Part shown: in pieces, positions 24,897-33,249 of the stretch
Position numbering within the stretch: the first letter of the stretch is position 1
Layout of the letters: each line of letters starts with the position of its first letter
Assembly (NCBI GenBank): GCA_018364635.1
Contig: JAGZLR010000007.1
Coordinates: 1-64,000, forward strand
DNA length: 64,000 nt
DNA from: Clostridiales bacterium
Lineage (GTDB): Bacteria; Bacillota; Clostridia; Lachnospirales; Anaerotignaceae
Reading direction: 5' to 3'
Program-made: the position numbers and the translations under genes
The notes under the pieces: model-generated
The model's database searches: none
What the model was told of the DNA's origin: nothing
Seen by the model: the letters and a program-made list of their open reading frames with translations, nothing else

Positions 24897-25583
24897 ATGA
24901 AACTAAAAACAAAACACCAAATGTCGGAATCTATAACACTTGCAATTTTTTTAACCTTAGCCGGAGGATTTCAAGATGCATATTCCTATAACTGTCGCGG
25001 AAAAGTATTTGCCAATGCACAGACAGGTAACATCGTACTTCTCGGCCAAAACTTAGCCCTAGGGAACTATTTAAACGCATTTCATTATCTAATTCCATTA
25101 GCTGCGTTTTTATTTGGCGTTTATGTGACAGAATGGATTCACCATTGTTATAAAAACTCAAAGCAACTGCATTGGCGCCAAATGATTCTTGCCTTTGAAA
25201 TACTGTTTCTTCTTATTGTAGGATTCCTGCCTCAGTCCTATAATGTAATTGCTAACGCACTCATGTCCTTCGCATGTGCCATGCAGGTCAATAGCTTTCG
25301 TAAATTTAAAAATCTTCCATGTGCAACAACTATGTGCATTGGAAATATGAGAAGTGCGACTGAAATGCTCTGCAAGTACCATATCACAAAGGACCCTGTT
25401 TTACGGCAAAAAAGTAGGCATTACTATTTTATCATCTTTATCTTTGCCTTAGGCGCAGCAGCTGGCGCTATGTTCAGCATTTTTCTTAAAGAGTCAGCAA
25501 TTTGGATAGCTGCTGCATTACTTTTTATAGGTTTTATTTTAATGTTTATTCAGGCCGAGGAAGAAAAAATCTCGCACAAATAG
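24897..25583 (+). CDS. DUF1275 (YoaK-like) membrane protein
   Basis: 228 aa with about six predicted transmembrane helices. DUF1275 hallmarks: FLTLAGGFQDAYSYNCRGKVFANAQTGN near the start (the family's GGFxDAxxy and TGN motifs), then AMQVNSFRKFKNLPCATTMCIGNMRS in the middle. Function in the family is unknown; it is often called YoaK. GTGGAGG precedes the ATG, and a TACAAT -10 at 24863-24868 has no good -35. It ends at a bidirectional terminator and stands alone. Confidence 0.88.
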   Translation: MKLKTKHQMSESITLAIFLTLAGGFQDAYSYNCRGKVFANAQTGNIVLLGQNLALGNYLNAFHYLIPLAAFLFGVYVTEWIHHCYKNSKQLHWRQMILAFEILFLLIVGFLPQSYNVIANALMSFACAMQVNSFRKFKNLPCATTMCIGNMRSATEMLCKYHITKDPVLRQKSRHYYFIIFIFALGAAAGAMFSIFLKESAIWIAAALLFIGFILMFIQAEEEKISHK

Positions 25584-25625
25584 CTATTTAAAAAATTCTT
25601 TATTCGAACAAAAATAAGGCCATAT

Positions 25626-25660
25626 AAAAAATAGCCCTAGTGAAACAGGGCTATTTTTTA
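25626..25660. terminator. Bidirectional terminator
   Basis: AAAAATAGCCCT / AGGGCTATTTTTT stem with T-runs on both strands; shared by the YoaK-like gene and the convergent coiled-coil gene. Confidence 0.85.
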
Positions 25661-27862
25661 TTGAAATATGGAATACAAGGTATCCCACAGTTTCTTAAAA
25701 ATATTACATATCCTAGAAAATATGTTGCCTTCCGCATGAAAATCTTCATCTTTATTAGGCGGGCTATCCTCATCATCATCCAGACTAATTTCTGTTGTTC
25801 TCATAATGACTTGAAGACTTTGTGGAGATGGGTTCTGATCAGATGTAAAGGAAATCATTTCCGCTTCTGAATCCATATTTAAAATATTATTTTTTTCCCC
25901 TGTATACTCATCCCATTTATCATCTACAAGATCTTTTATGGTGTCCTTGGCGTTTTTAATTGTGTCTGTCTCCCCAAGTCCTTCTAATGAATGTTGAAGC
26001 ACATCAATTAATCCTGCAATGGAATCCTTTGTCCCTTGGTCTAAATCTTTTCCAGAATCCCTCATGGTAGCTTCCAGACTAGAGAAAAAGTCATGGACTT
26101 TTTCAATGCCTTCGCTGGCAGTATTAATTGTCTGCCGACTATCTTCCACTGTAGTCACCATTTCTTCATGATACTTATTGATCGTCTCCTGAAGCTCATC
26201 TACGCTATCCATAAGATTCTGTATCTCATCAGAGGATTCAGCAATAACCCCCATAAATGTTCCAGTCTGGTCGATTAAACTTTTCGCTGCATCTGCATGA
26301 CTGTCAGCATTATTGATAGCTGACTGTGATAGATCAATAATTTCTTTAATGTCATCAGAAATGTTGCCTAACGATAGCGTATTTTCCCCTTCTTTTTTAT
26401 TTCCATCAGAGTCATAATACATATCATAAATTGTTCCTGCAATATTAGCAGTCGCATTGCTCACATCCTTCATTTCAGAAGTGAGCTGAAATGCATTTTC
26501 TATTGCCTGCAGTGTTGCATACAATCCTAAAGACTGAATATTATCATTATTCACATAGTCATAATATAACCCACTCATGACAGAAGATATACCAGAGTCT
26601 GACAAGTTATCTAATCCAGTAGCTAAATTTTGGCATGCTAATTCCAATCCATGAATATACGTCAACAACTGCTCTGTCTGTTCATCAAAATCACCAAGAT
26701 CCTCTTTTAACCTGGTTAAAACATCGATCCAACTATCTTTATCTGCCCTTGCCGTGTCTATAAAGTCTTGTATTTCCTCTAAATCATCTTGTATCTTTAC
26801 TGAGACAGACTTTGTGGTATTCAACTGATCTCTCAATTGATCCATAGCTTTTATCATAGAATTACTATTTTGGTTAATATCATGCAACGCTTCCTGCGCG
26901 ATCGTAAGATGAGCATCAAAAGGCTTTAGTTTTTCAGATAACTCCGCAAGGTTATCTAAAGAGTCATCTGCTTTATTGTAAATGTCATCTTTAGAAGAAG
27001 AAATCTTTTCCCGTGCTTCCTCCAATGACTGCAATCCTTCTTTTGTCTGACCGAATCCTTCCTGCATCGCACTCATTGTATCCAATACAATATCCATGCT
27101 ATCACTCATAGCATCTGCGGAATCTTCTATATCTTCTTTGGCCTCCCTTAAATCAGCAATATCATCTAACTGTTGAAGGGTTGCCGGTGTCATCAGAAAT
27201 ACTAACCCGCTAAACTCAAAGTCGTTACTCCCTATTCTCATTGTAAAGTGCTGTTCCTCTCCAGGAAGAGCAAAAAACAGAATTGTCTTCATAGATCCAA
27301 AAGCCTGAACCTGGGCGCCTGGTGCTTCAACACTTAACACTTCATCTGCATTTACCACAGCTGCAGCCTGTAAAATCATATTATTCTTATAATACTCTGA
27401 CGCATTCTCATTTGGTGTTACATCAATATCTATCTGTATTAAACCGCTTTGACCAGCTAATTCTTCTGCTCGTTTTTCTACACCATTAAGCTTATAGCCA
27501 ACATCAATTTTCCATGGAAGAGTGACTGCATCATTGGACATTTTTCCTTGAAAATAAAACCTATCTGGCTGTTCTTGCTGGAAAGTAAATGTCACCGTTC
27601 CATTTTTAACCTTCGGCTCCGTATAATCCGTCATATTTGTAATCTTATCATAGGAGCCATAATCTATAATTGTCTTTGCGCCATTAACACTATAGCTTTT
27701 CACAACATTTGTCTCTACCGCCTCACCATAGGCATCTAAAGTCACATAAAGTGCCTCGTCTGCTCTCAGCACCGGCTCTCCGCCAAAAGAAGACAGCACA
27801 GAAGAAAAAGATAAAACGATAATAAGCCCAATACAAATTATTTTTTTATGATTCATTTTCAT
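25658..27862 (-). CDS. Secreted coiled-coil protein, partner of MMPL transporter
   Basis: 734 aa. Signal peptide (KMNHKK, hydrophobic core, then SSFGGEPV). Residues 35-225 are beta-rich with DYGSYDKITNMTDYTEPKV, and residues about 230-690 are long, polar, acidic heptad-rich helices that should form extended coiled coils. No C-terminal membrane anchor is obvious. Its ATG overlaps the end of the MMPL transporter gene by 17 nt, so the two are translated together and probably form a machine. Similar pairs of MMPL transporters with YhgE/Pip-like coiled-coil proteins occur in Firmicutes. Its exact function is unknown. AGGAAGAG precedes the ATG. Confidence 0.8.
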   Translation of the reverse strand: MKMNHKKIICIGLIIVLSFSSVLSSFGGEPVLRADEALYVTLDAYGEAVETNVVKSYSVNGAKTIIDYGSYDKITNMTDYTEPKVKNGTVTFTFQQEQPDRFYFQGKMSNDAVTLPWKIDVGYKLNGVEKRAEELAGQSGLIQIDIDVTPNENASEYYKNNMILQAAAVVNADEVLSVEAPGAQVQAFGSMKTILFFALPGEEQHFTMRIGSNDFEFSGLVFLMTPATLQQLDDIADLREAKEDIEDSADAMSDSMDIVLDTMSAMQEGFGQTKEGLQSLEEAREKISSSKDDIYNKADDSLDNLAELSEKLKPFDAHLTIAQEALHDINQNSNSMIKAMDQLRDQLNTTKSVSVKIQDDLEEIQDFIDTARADKDSWIDVLTRLKEDLGDFDEQTEQLLTYIHGLELACQNLATGLDNLSDSGISSVMSGLYYDYVNNDNIQSLGLYATLQAIENAFQLTSEMKDVSNATANIAGTIYDMYYDSDGNKKEGENTLSLGNISDDIKEIIDLSQSAINNADSHADAAKSLIDQTGTFMGVIAESSDEIQNLMDSVDELQETINKYHEEMVTTVEDSRQTINTASEGIEKVHDFFSSLEATMRDSGKDLDQGTKDSIAGLIDVLQHSLEGLGETDTIKNAKDTIKDLVDDKWDEYTGEKNNILNMDSEAEMISFTSDQNPSPQSLQVIMRTTEISLDDDEDSPPNKDEDFHAEGNIFSRICNIFKKLWDTLYSIFQ

Positions 27863-30011
27863 CTCTTCCTTTCTGTGAAGAATTTGTTAATCCCTCAATG
27901 TTGTTTTCCTTTTGAATTTTCTCCAATCGTTTTCTCTTTTTTTCTGCTGCTCTTTTTTGTGCATTCATAATATATTTATCAAAAAAACTTAAAAGCGCCG
28001 GCAGCAGGCTTAAAACCATAATTATGCTAAGCATAGTTCCCCTTCCAACCAATCTTCCCACCTGAGAAATTGCTTGAACTGATGACGTAAAAAACAGCAG
28101 ATAGCCTACTACCATCAATATAGAGCCCGATGTTAAAACTGATAGTGCACTTTTTGAAATTGCTGCTTTTGCTGCAGGAATTTTATCCATCTGCTTTCTC
28201 ATATCCAAATAATTATTTGTCAGAAGAATAGAGTAATCAATGGTTGCCCCTAGCTGTACACAGTTTATAATAATGTAATCCATATATACCATACTTTCTC
28301 CCCATACATACTGCATTGTCATATTTAAAAATAAAGCTACCTCAATAGGAATAACAACAAAGATTGGCACCAGTACAGACCGAAAAGTAATCATTACAAC
28401 GATGATAACTCCAATCAGAGAAATCAGTGACACTTTATTATAATCAACTGTCAAAACATTACGGATCTCCATAGTCGTTGGCGTCATTCCAATAATATAA
28501 GCACCTGTAGGATAAAATTGATGCACCGTCTCTGTCAGACGATCACTGCATTCGAAAGCATAGGCACTTTCAGAAACCGTACCTATCGAAATTAGCATTC
28601 TGGTATAATTTTCTGTCCTAAGCTCGCTTATCACATCTTTAGGTAAAAAATCTTCAGGAATGCCTGCTGGCAGAGAACCTGACAAAGAAACAACATAGTT
28701 CACAAAATCTAAGTCCTCCAAGCTTTCTGATAGCTTTTTTTCCCTTACAGTAGAACCGTTAGGTACAATTGCTAAAATCATATTGCTCTTTCCAAACTCC
28801 CTGTCAATAATACGAGCATCCTCATAGACTTTAGTTCCAGGACCTGTCCCCATAGCGTCATCGCCATAATAAAAAGTATTCATAGACTGTCCGATATAAC
28901 AGGGGATTGCTAAAATAAGTATCCCAATTAAAACGGGCCCACGAATTCCATACATTATGTTTGAAAACTTATCAAAGGATGGCACAAAAGATTTATGTTT
29001 ATATTTTTCTATTAAAGAATCATACTTTAGAATTAATGTTGGCATCAAAAAGAGCACCGATATTAGACTGCAAAGAATACCTTTCGTGAGTACAAGACCA
29101 ATATCTTTCCCTATCATAAACTGCATTAGGACCATAACAATAAATCCAATAATTGTTGTAGCACCGCTAGAAAGGATTGATCTGCACGCATCCTTTAAAG
29201 CAGACTCCATTGCAGCTTCTCTTTCCATTTTCTTTTTCTTCTCTTTAAAAGTATGTAAAAGAAAAATTGAATAATCCATAGACACTGCTAACTGCAAAAT
29301 TGCCGCAGTGGAAAAGGTAAAAAAGGAAATTTCCCCAAAGATAATGTTTGATCCCATATTCAATATTATGGCAATAACCATAACCATAATAAAGAGAAAT
29401 GGCTCAAACCATGAGTCTGTAGTTAACGCTAAAATAATAAAAATAATCACTAAAGCTATGACCATAGCAATTGCAACTTCCTTTGTCACAGCCTCTTCTC
29501 TCTCTTTACAAGAAACAGCACTGCCTGCAAAGTTTGCATCAGGCCCTGCAATTTTATAAATCTCTTCCAGCGCGCGATGGGTAGACTTATCAGAGTCTCC
29601 ATCTTCAAAAATCACTTGAATTTCTGCATTCCCATTTTTATAAAACCTATCTGTTAGTTCATTCGTACCAAAAGATTCTGGCATATAAGCATTCGTCGTC
29701 ACATCTGGACCAATTGCCAATGATACGCCATCTACATCAGCAATTTTGTCCCTTACAGCTTTTGCTTCGTATAAAGTGACATCACTGAGCATAATTCTTG
29801 CCATACCAGGATATCCAAACTCATCTTCCATTAAATCCAAAGCTTGCTTTGTTTCTGTAGACTCTGGGAGATAAGTGCTCATATCATAATTTACCCCCAC
29901 AAAAGGATAACTTAATCCACACAAAACAACTGCAATAAAAAATACCTTTTCAATCAATTTCCCGCGATGAACGATAAAATGAATGACTTGATCTAAAGTA
30001 AATTTATGCAT
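27846..30011 (-). CDS. MMPL/RND-family transporter
   Basis: 721 aa from ATG 30011. It has twelve hydrophobic helices in two halves, each half preceded by a large extracytoplasmic loop (residues about 35-165 and 385-545), the MMPL/SecDF-like RND layout. Landmark: SAVSCKEREEAVTKEVAIAMVI, then FSTAAILQLAVSMDYSIFLLHTFKEKKK in the first half and INCVQLGATIDYSILLTNNYLDMRK in the second, the conserved D-Y residues of the RND proton relay. Exports hydrophobic or lipid-like compounds in known members. An upstream ATG (30023) overlaps the Shine-Dalgarno GGAGGGA, so 30011 is preferred. TetR divergent gene likely represses it. Confidence 0.92.
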   Translation of the reverse strand: MHKFTLDQVIHFIVHRGKLIEKVFFIAVVLCGLSYPFVGVNYDMSTYLPESTETKQALDLMEDEFGYPGMARIMLSDVTLYEAKAVRDKIADVDGVSLAIGPDVTTNAYMPESFGTNELTDRFYKNGNAEIQVIFEDGDSDKSTHRALEEIYKIAGPDANFAGSAVSCKEREEAVTKEVAIAMVIALVIIFIILALTTDSWFEPFLFIMVMVIAIILNMGSNIIFGEISFFTFSTAAILQLAVSMDYSIFLLHTFKEKKKKMEREAAMESALKDACRSILSSGATTIIGFIVMVLMQFMIGKDIGLVLTKGILCSLISVLFLMPTLILKYDSLIEKYKHKSFVPSFDKFSNIMYGIRGPVLIGILILAIPCYIGQSMNTFYYGDDAMGTGPGTKVYEDARIIDREFGKSNMILAIVPNGSTVREKKLSESLEDLDFVNYVVSLSGSLPAGIPEDFLPKDVISELRTENYTRMLISIGTVSESAYAFECSDRLTETVHQFYPTGAYIIGMTPTTMEIRNVLTVDYNKVSLISLIGVIIVVMITFRSVLVPIFVVIPIEVALFLNMTMQYVWGESMVYMDYIIINCVQLGATIDYSILLTNNYLDMRKQMDKIPAAKAAISKSALSVLTSGSILMVVGYLLFFTSSVQAISQVGRLVGRGTMLSIIMVLSLLPALLSFFDKYIMNAQKRAAEKKRKRLEKIQKENNIEGLTNSSQKGRDENES

Positions 30012-30058
30012 ATCTCCCTCCATTATTCAACATAGTATTGATTTATTAATTTTGGTAT

Positions 30059-30088
30059 ATTATAATACATTGTGTAAATAGATACAAT
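30059..30088 (-). promoter_or_regulatory. MMPL operon promoter with overlapping TetR operator candidate
   Basis: On the minus strand TTGTAT (forward 30082-30087), 17 bp, TATAAT (forward 30059-30064). The inverted repeat ATTGT-N10-ACAAT at 30069-30088 covers the -35 and the spacer, where a TetR repressor would block RNA polymerase. Confidence 0.65.
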
Positions 30089-30190
30089 ATGCAAAGAAAA
30101 TCATAATTGTTTAAAAATATATTTATCTTATCTTTTAGTTTTATAGTCAACAAATATTATTTTTATGTTCATTATCTAAGGAGGACTATG

Positions 30191-30772
30191 ATGGATACAA
30201 CCAAAGAAGATCGTCGAATTCGGCGGACAAAAAAACTGTTGAAACATGCACTTGCTGAATTAATGCAGGAAAAAGATTTTAAAAATATTACTGTAAAAGA
30301 TATCACTGACAGAGCCGATTTAAATCGCGGTACCTTTTATCTACACTACACAGACACATATGACCTCCTAGAAAAAATAGAAAACGAAATATTAGAAAAT
30401 ATTCAATTGATGATCGATCAAAATTTTGAAGAATTAGATATCTCTGATTCTCTCTCTCCTGTCCTGTTCCCAATTGCCGAATATATAGAAGAAAATGCAG
30501 ACCTTTGTCGTTCCTTATTGAATAACTATGCCTCACATGATTTTACAACCAAATTTCAGGATCTTATACAAAAAAATGGTGTTCAATTTGTAAAACAACA
30601 ATATCCTGGAAATCAACAAACAAACGATACCTTCTTTTTAAGCTTTATTTCTTCTGGTATCGTTGGCTTAATACGCCAATGGCTAAATGAACCGAAATTC
30701 TCTCGACAGGAACTGGTTGTTATGGCAGATAAAGTTATTACAGGTGCGGCAAATAAATTGTTAACAAAATGA
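30191..30772 (+). CDS. TetR-family transcriptional regulator
   Basis: 193 aa from ATG 30191 (AAGGAGG 6 nt upstream; the ATG at 30188 is too close). N-terminal HTH: RRTKKLLKHALAELMQEKDFKNITVKDITDRADLNRGTFYLHY, the DhaS/TetR_C_8-type signature, and a helical ligand-binding C-terminal domain. It is divergent from the MMPL operon and the inverted repeat between them is a probable operator, so I infer it represses the MMPL transporter until the exported compound binds. It converges with the M20 gene over a shared terminator. Confidence 0.9.
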   Translation: MDTTKEDRRIRRTKKLLKHALAELMQEKDFKNITVKDITDRADLNRGTFYLHYTDTYDLLEKIENEILENIQLMIDQNFEELDISDSLSPVLFPIAEYIEENADLCRSLLNNYASHDFTTKFQDLIQKNGVQFVKQQYPGNQQTNDTFFLSFISSGIVGLIRQWLNEPKFSRQELVVMADKVITGAANKLLTK

Positions 30773-30801
30773 AAAAACAGACGTAATAACGTCTGTTTTT
30801 T
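30772..30801. terminator. Bidirectional terminator
   Basis: AAAAAACAGACGT / ACGTCTGTTTTTT near-perfect stem between TetR and M20 genes, T-runs on both strands. Confidence 0.88.
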
Positions 30802-31982
30802 CATTTATCCATACAACCCAACACAACTGCAAAAAATTTTGTACGTTCCTTTAGAGACGGTAAATATAAATATTCTTCTACTGTGTGAATCTTCCCTCCA
30901 ATGGCAGATAATGCATCAACCGATGGTATGCCTAGAGAACTAAAATAGGCTGCATCTGTAGCGGCTGGGCTTGTATCCTCTTTGATCTTCATTCCTAGTA
31001 ATTTGGCCGGAAGCTCTAACAGCTGATATGCGCGATGATTTTTTTCATTTTTTTCCATCGCCGGAAAGAGCGTTCGATATGATACCTTCACTTTACATCC
31101 ATTTACATGGATTTTCTTCTCCAATGATTTTAAATTATCCTCTGCTTCCTGAAAAGAAGCATTTGTTGGCAACCCTGCAACACAAAACTCCCCATGAGCA
31201 CTTCCTGCTACAATACCATTCGGCTTTCCACCCGTGATAGGTGCAACATTATAATAGATTTGACGGTCCATATCGCTAAATCCAAAAATTTGAATAATCT
31301 GATGAGCCATTTCTAATATTGCGCTTCGTCCTTCTAAATATGCAGCCCCTGCATGAGCCTCTTTGCCCTCTACATCAATCGTACCTAAAATAACACCCTT
31401 CCTGCTTGTAATAAAACTAGCTGAGCCATCGTTATTTTCCACACCACTTTCAAAGATAAAAGCATACTGAGCATCTTTTGCTTCTCTTGCATAGAGCTTA
31501 CTCCCCGACTGCGTACCAATTTCTTCATCACAATTAAAAAGAAAAACAATTTCTTTCTTAGGCAAAAGACCTGCTTCCAACATAATTTTTACTGCGTAAA
31601 TAGCAATTAAGACACCGCTTTTACAATCTAAGATACCTAATCCATAAGCATAGTCTCCCTCAATGTAAAAGGGGTGCTCTGCCGTTAAACCTTCTCCAAA
31701 AACAGTATCAATGTGCGCGTTTAATACTATTTTACCTTCTGGAGAGGAAGGGGTTAACTTTCCAACTAAATGTGTACCTAGCCCTTTTTCGTATACTCTC
31801 TGAACATCACAACCCATAGACTTCAAAAGATTCTCTATGATCTGTACAACCTGTGCATTACCTTTCTCATTCCATGTTCCACAATCAATTCCGCAGAAAG
31901 TTTTCAAATATTCTACCTGTTCATAAAAATACTTTTCAGCGCCCTGTGCAGCTTTTTCACATATGAAGTCATAATCTTTCAT
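30801..31982 (-). CDS. M20-family amidohydrolase, candidate thiamine-pyrimidine salvage enzyme
   Basis: 393 aa. Metal ligands of the M20/ArgE-DapE-CPG2 family are all visible: H-x-D in VLNAHIDTVF near residue 90, D in GILDCKSG, the catalytic and bridging pair E-E in NCDEEIGT, and H in HAGAAYLEGR at the start of the dimerisation domain. By sequence it resembles carboxypeptidase G2-type enzymes. It is 25 nt downstream of a ThiY-like lipoprotein gene behind a TPP riboswitch. In Bacillus the M20 enzyme YlmB removes formyl from formylaminopyrimidine in thiamine salvage; I infer a similar role here, not proven. No signal peptide, so cytoplasmic. Confidence 0.85.
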   Translation of the reverse strand: MKDYDFICEKAAQGAEKYFYEQVEYLKTFCGIDCGTWNEKGNAQVVQIIENLLKSMGCDVQRVYEKGLGTHLVGKLTPSSPEGKIVLNAHIDTVFGEGLTAEHPFYIEGDYAYGLGILDCKSGVLIAIYAVKIMLEAGLLPKKEIVFLFNCDEEIGTQSGSKLYAREAKDAQYAFIFESGVENNDGSASFITSRKGVILGTIDVEGKEAHAGAAYLEGRSAILEMAHQIIQIFGFSDMDRQIYYNVAPITGGKPNGIVAGSAHGEFCVAGLPTNASFQEAEDNLKSLEKKIHVNGCKVKVSYRTLFPAMEKNEKNHRAYQLLELPAKLLGMKIKEDTSPAATDAAYFSSLGIPSVDALSAIGGKIHTVEEYLYLPSLKERTKFFAVVLGCMDK

Positions 31983-32007
31983 CTACCTACCACCTTCCCC
32001 ATTCTGG

Positions 32008-33015
32008 TTATTCTAAAGTTGTGACAATTTCTGAAGGATCAATTTTTTCATCAATCAAACCTGCTTCATATAGCCAATCTACATTTTTACTCCAGCATTC
32101 CAAATCCTGTGTCAAAAATGGTGCATTTTCTTTTTCCATAATTGGAAGTAGGATGTCAAAACTTTTCTTTTCCACAGATTCTTTCAGTGGGAAATTATCA
32201 ACATTTTGATTTTTCAGTAAAATTTGTAATGCTTCCTCTGGAGAATTTTTCATATCCTCAAATCCTTTTTGGGACGCCCTTAAAAATGCAGCATATTGCT
32301 CCTTCTTTTGTTCCAGATTTTTTTCTCCTACCACCAGCACAAGGGCATAATAATTAGGAACACCAAAGTCTGTAAGTTTAAAATAATTCATCTCAAAACC
32401 CTCTTCCTCCAATTGAGGAATTTCATGGTTAATAAAGCATCCAAAAGTTGCATCCACTTTATTGGTTGTCATAGAGCTCATTAAATCGAATCCTACATCT
32501 ATGATTTCAACTTTATCGACATCTGCACCATTATCTCTAACTAACTTCTTGATTGCTTCCTCACTAAAAATTGTTCCTGTCAATCCAATTTTTTTGCCTT
32601 CCAAATCTTTTGGGGAAGTAATATTCTTTTCTTTTACAGACGCTACAATATCTAAAGGTTCTTGCACCACAGTTCCAATCGTTTTAATAGGAATATCTTC
32701 ATTCACCTTATGCATAATACATTCATTTTGATAATAAAAACCAATATCTGCTTTGCCTGCAGCAGTCATTGTTATGGCATCACTTCCATTGGTTGGGCTT
32801 AGAACATTTACTTTCAAGCCTTCTTCCTCATAATATCCCTTCTCAATGGCTTCATAAATAAAGGCATGCACCGCATTAGGGTACCAGTCCAAAACCACAT
32901 CAATTTCCTCTAATTGCTTGCTTCCTTCGTCAGTAGTCGTACTTTTTGAGGAACATCCAGAAAAAACCATAGCTACAGTCGCCATCACACAGCAGGTTAA
33001 TACTATTTTTTTCAT
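32008..33015 (-). CDS. ThiY-like pyrimidine-precursor binding lipoprotein (NMT1/THI5 family)
   Basis: 335 aa. Lipoprotein signal with lipobox VFSGC near residue 21. The mature protein matches the NMT1/THI5-like periplasmic-binding fold: EIDVVLDWYPNAVHAFIYEAIEKGYYEEEGLKV near the start, DIGFYYQNECIM, GKKIGLTGTIFSEEAIKKLVRDNG and DFGVPNYYALVLVV. In this family such proteins bind HMP or formylaminopyrimidine for a ThiXYZ importer. The TPP riboswitch upstream supports thiamine precursor uptake. The permease (ThiX) and ATPase (ThiZ) are not next to it. GGGAGAAAG precedes the ATG; followed by the M20 gene. Confidence 0.92.
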   Translation of the reverse strand: MKKIVLTCCVMATVAMVFSGCSSKSTTTDEGSKQLEEIDVVLDWYPNAVHAFIYEAIEKGYYEEEGLKVNVLSPTNGSDAITMTAAGKADIGFYYQNECIMHKVNEDIPIKTIGTVVQEPLDIVASVKEKNITSPKDLEGKKIGLTGTIFSEEAIKKLVRDNGADVDKVEIIDVGFDLMSSMTTNKVDATFGCFINHEIPQLEEEGFEMNYFKLTDFGVPNYYALVLVVGEKNLEQKKEQYAAFLRASQKGFEDMKNSPEEALQILLKNQNVDNFPLKESVEKKSFDILLPIMEKENAPFLTQDLECWSKNVDWLYEAGLIDEKIDPSEIVTTLE

Positions 33016-33042
33016 CTTCTTTCTCCCTTCTGTCTATCAACA

Positions 33043-33072
33043 TAAAAAAGCCTTTCCCAAAAGGGAAAGGCT
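33043..33072 (-). terminator. Riboswitch-controlled terminator of the thiY-like operon
   Basis: On the minus strand AGCCTTTCCC / GGGAAAGGCT stem with TTTT loop and T6 run, directly 3' of the TPP aptamer. High TPP is expected to favour it. Confidence 0.88.
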
Positions 33073-33074
33073 AA

Positions 33075-33165
33075 AACTTCCATTACGCTTCCCTACTCTG
33101 GTCTTAACCAGCAGGTTCAAAGGGTCAGGTTTTACCTTCTCAACTTAGCAATAAGTCCCCCCGCA
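33075..33165 (-). ncRNA. TPP riboswitch (THI element)
   Basis: The minus-strand RNA shows the TPP aptamer core: GUUGAGA (variant of CUGAGA, forward complement near 33141-33148), ACCCUUUGAACCUG (forward 33112-33126), a hairpin CUGGUUAAGACCAG, then AGUAGGGAAGCG (forward 33084-33096). It is followed by a terminator and the thiY-like gene. One base of CUGAGA is changed to U; the aptamer is otherwise canonical. Confidence 0.93.
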
Positions 33166-33189
33166 AAATCACACAATATAATTTTTTAT

Positions 33190-33218
33190 ATTATAGACCA
33201 AAGAAAAAAGAATTGCAA
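33190..33218 (-). promoter_or_regulatory. Predicted promoter of the TPP-riboswitch operon
   Basis: On the minus strand TTGCAA (forward 33213-33218), 17 bp, TATAAT (forward 33190-33195), about 25 bp upstream of the aptamer. Confidence 0.72.
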
Positions 33219-33249
33219 TCTTTTTTGTACAAAAAATTTTCCTAATTCC

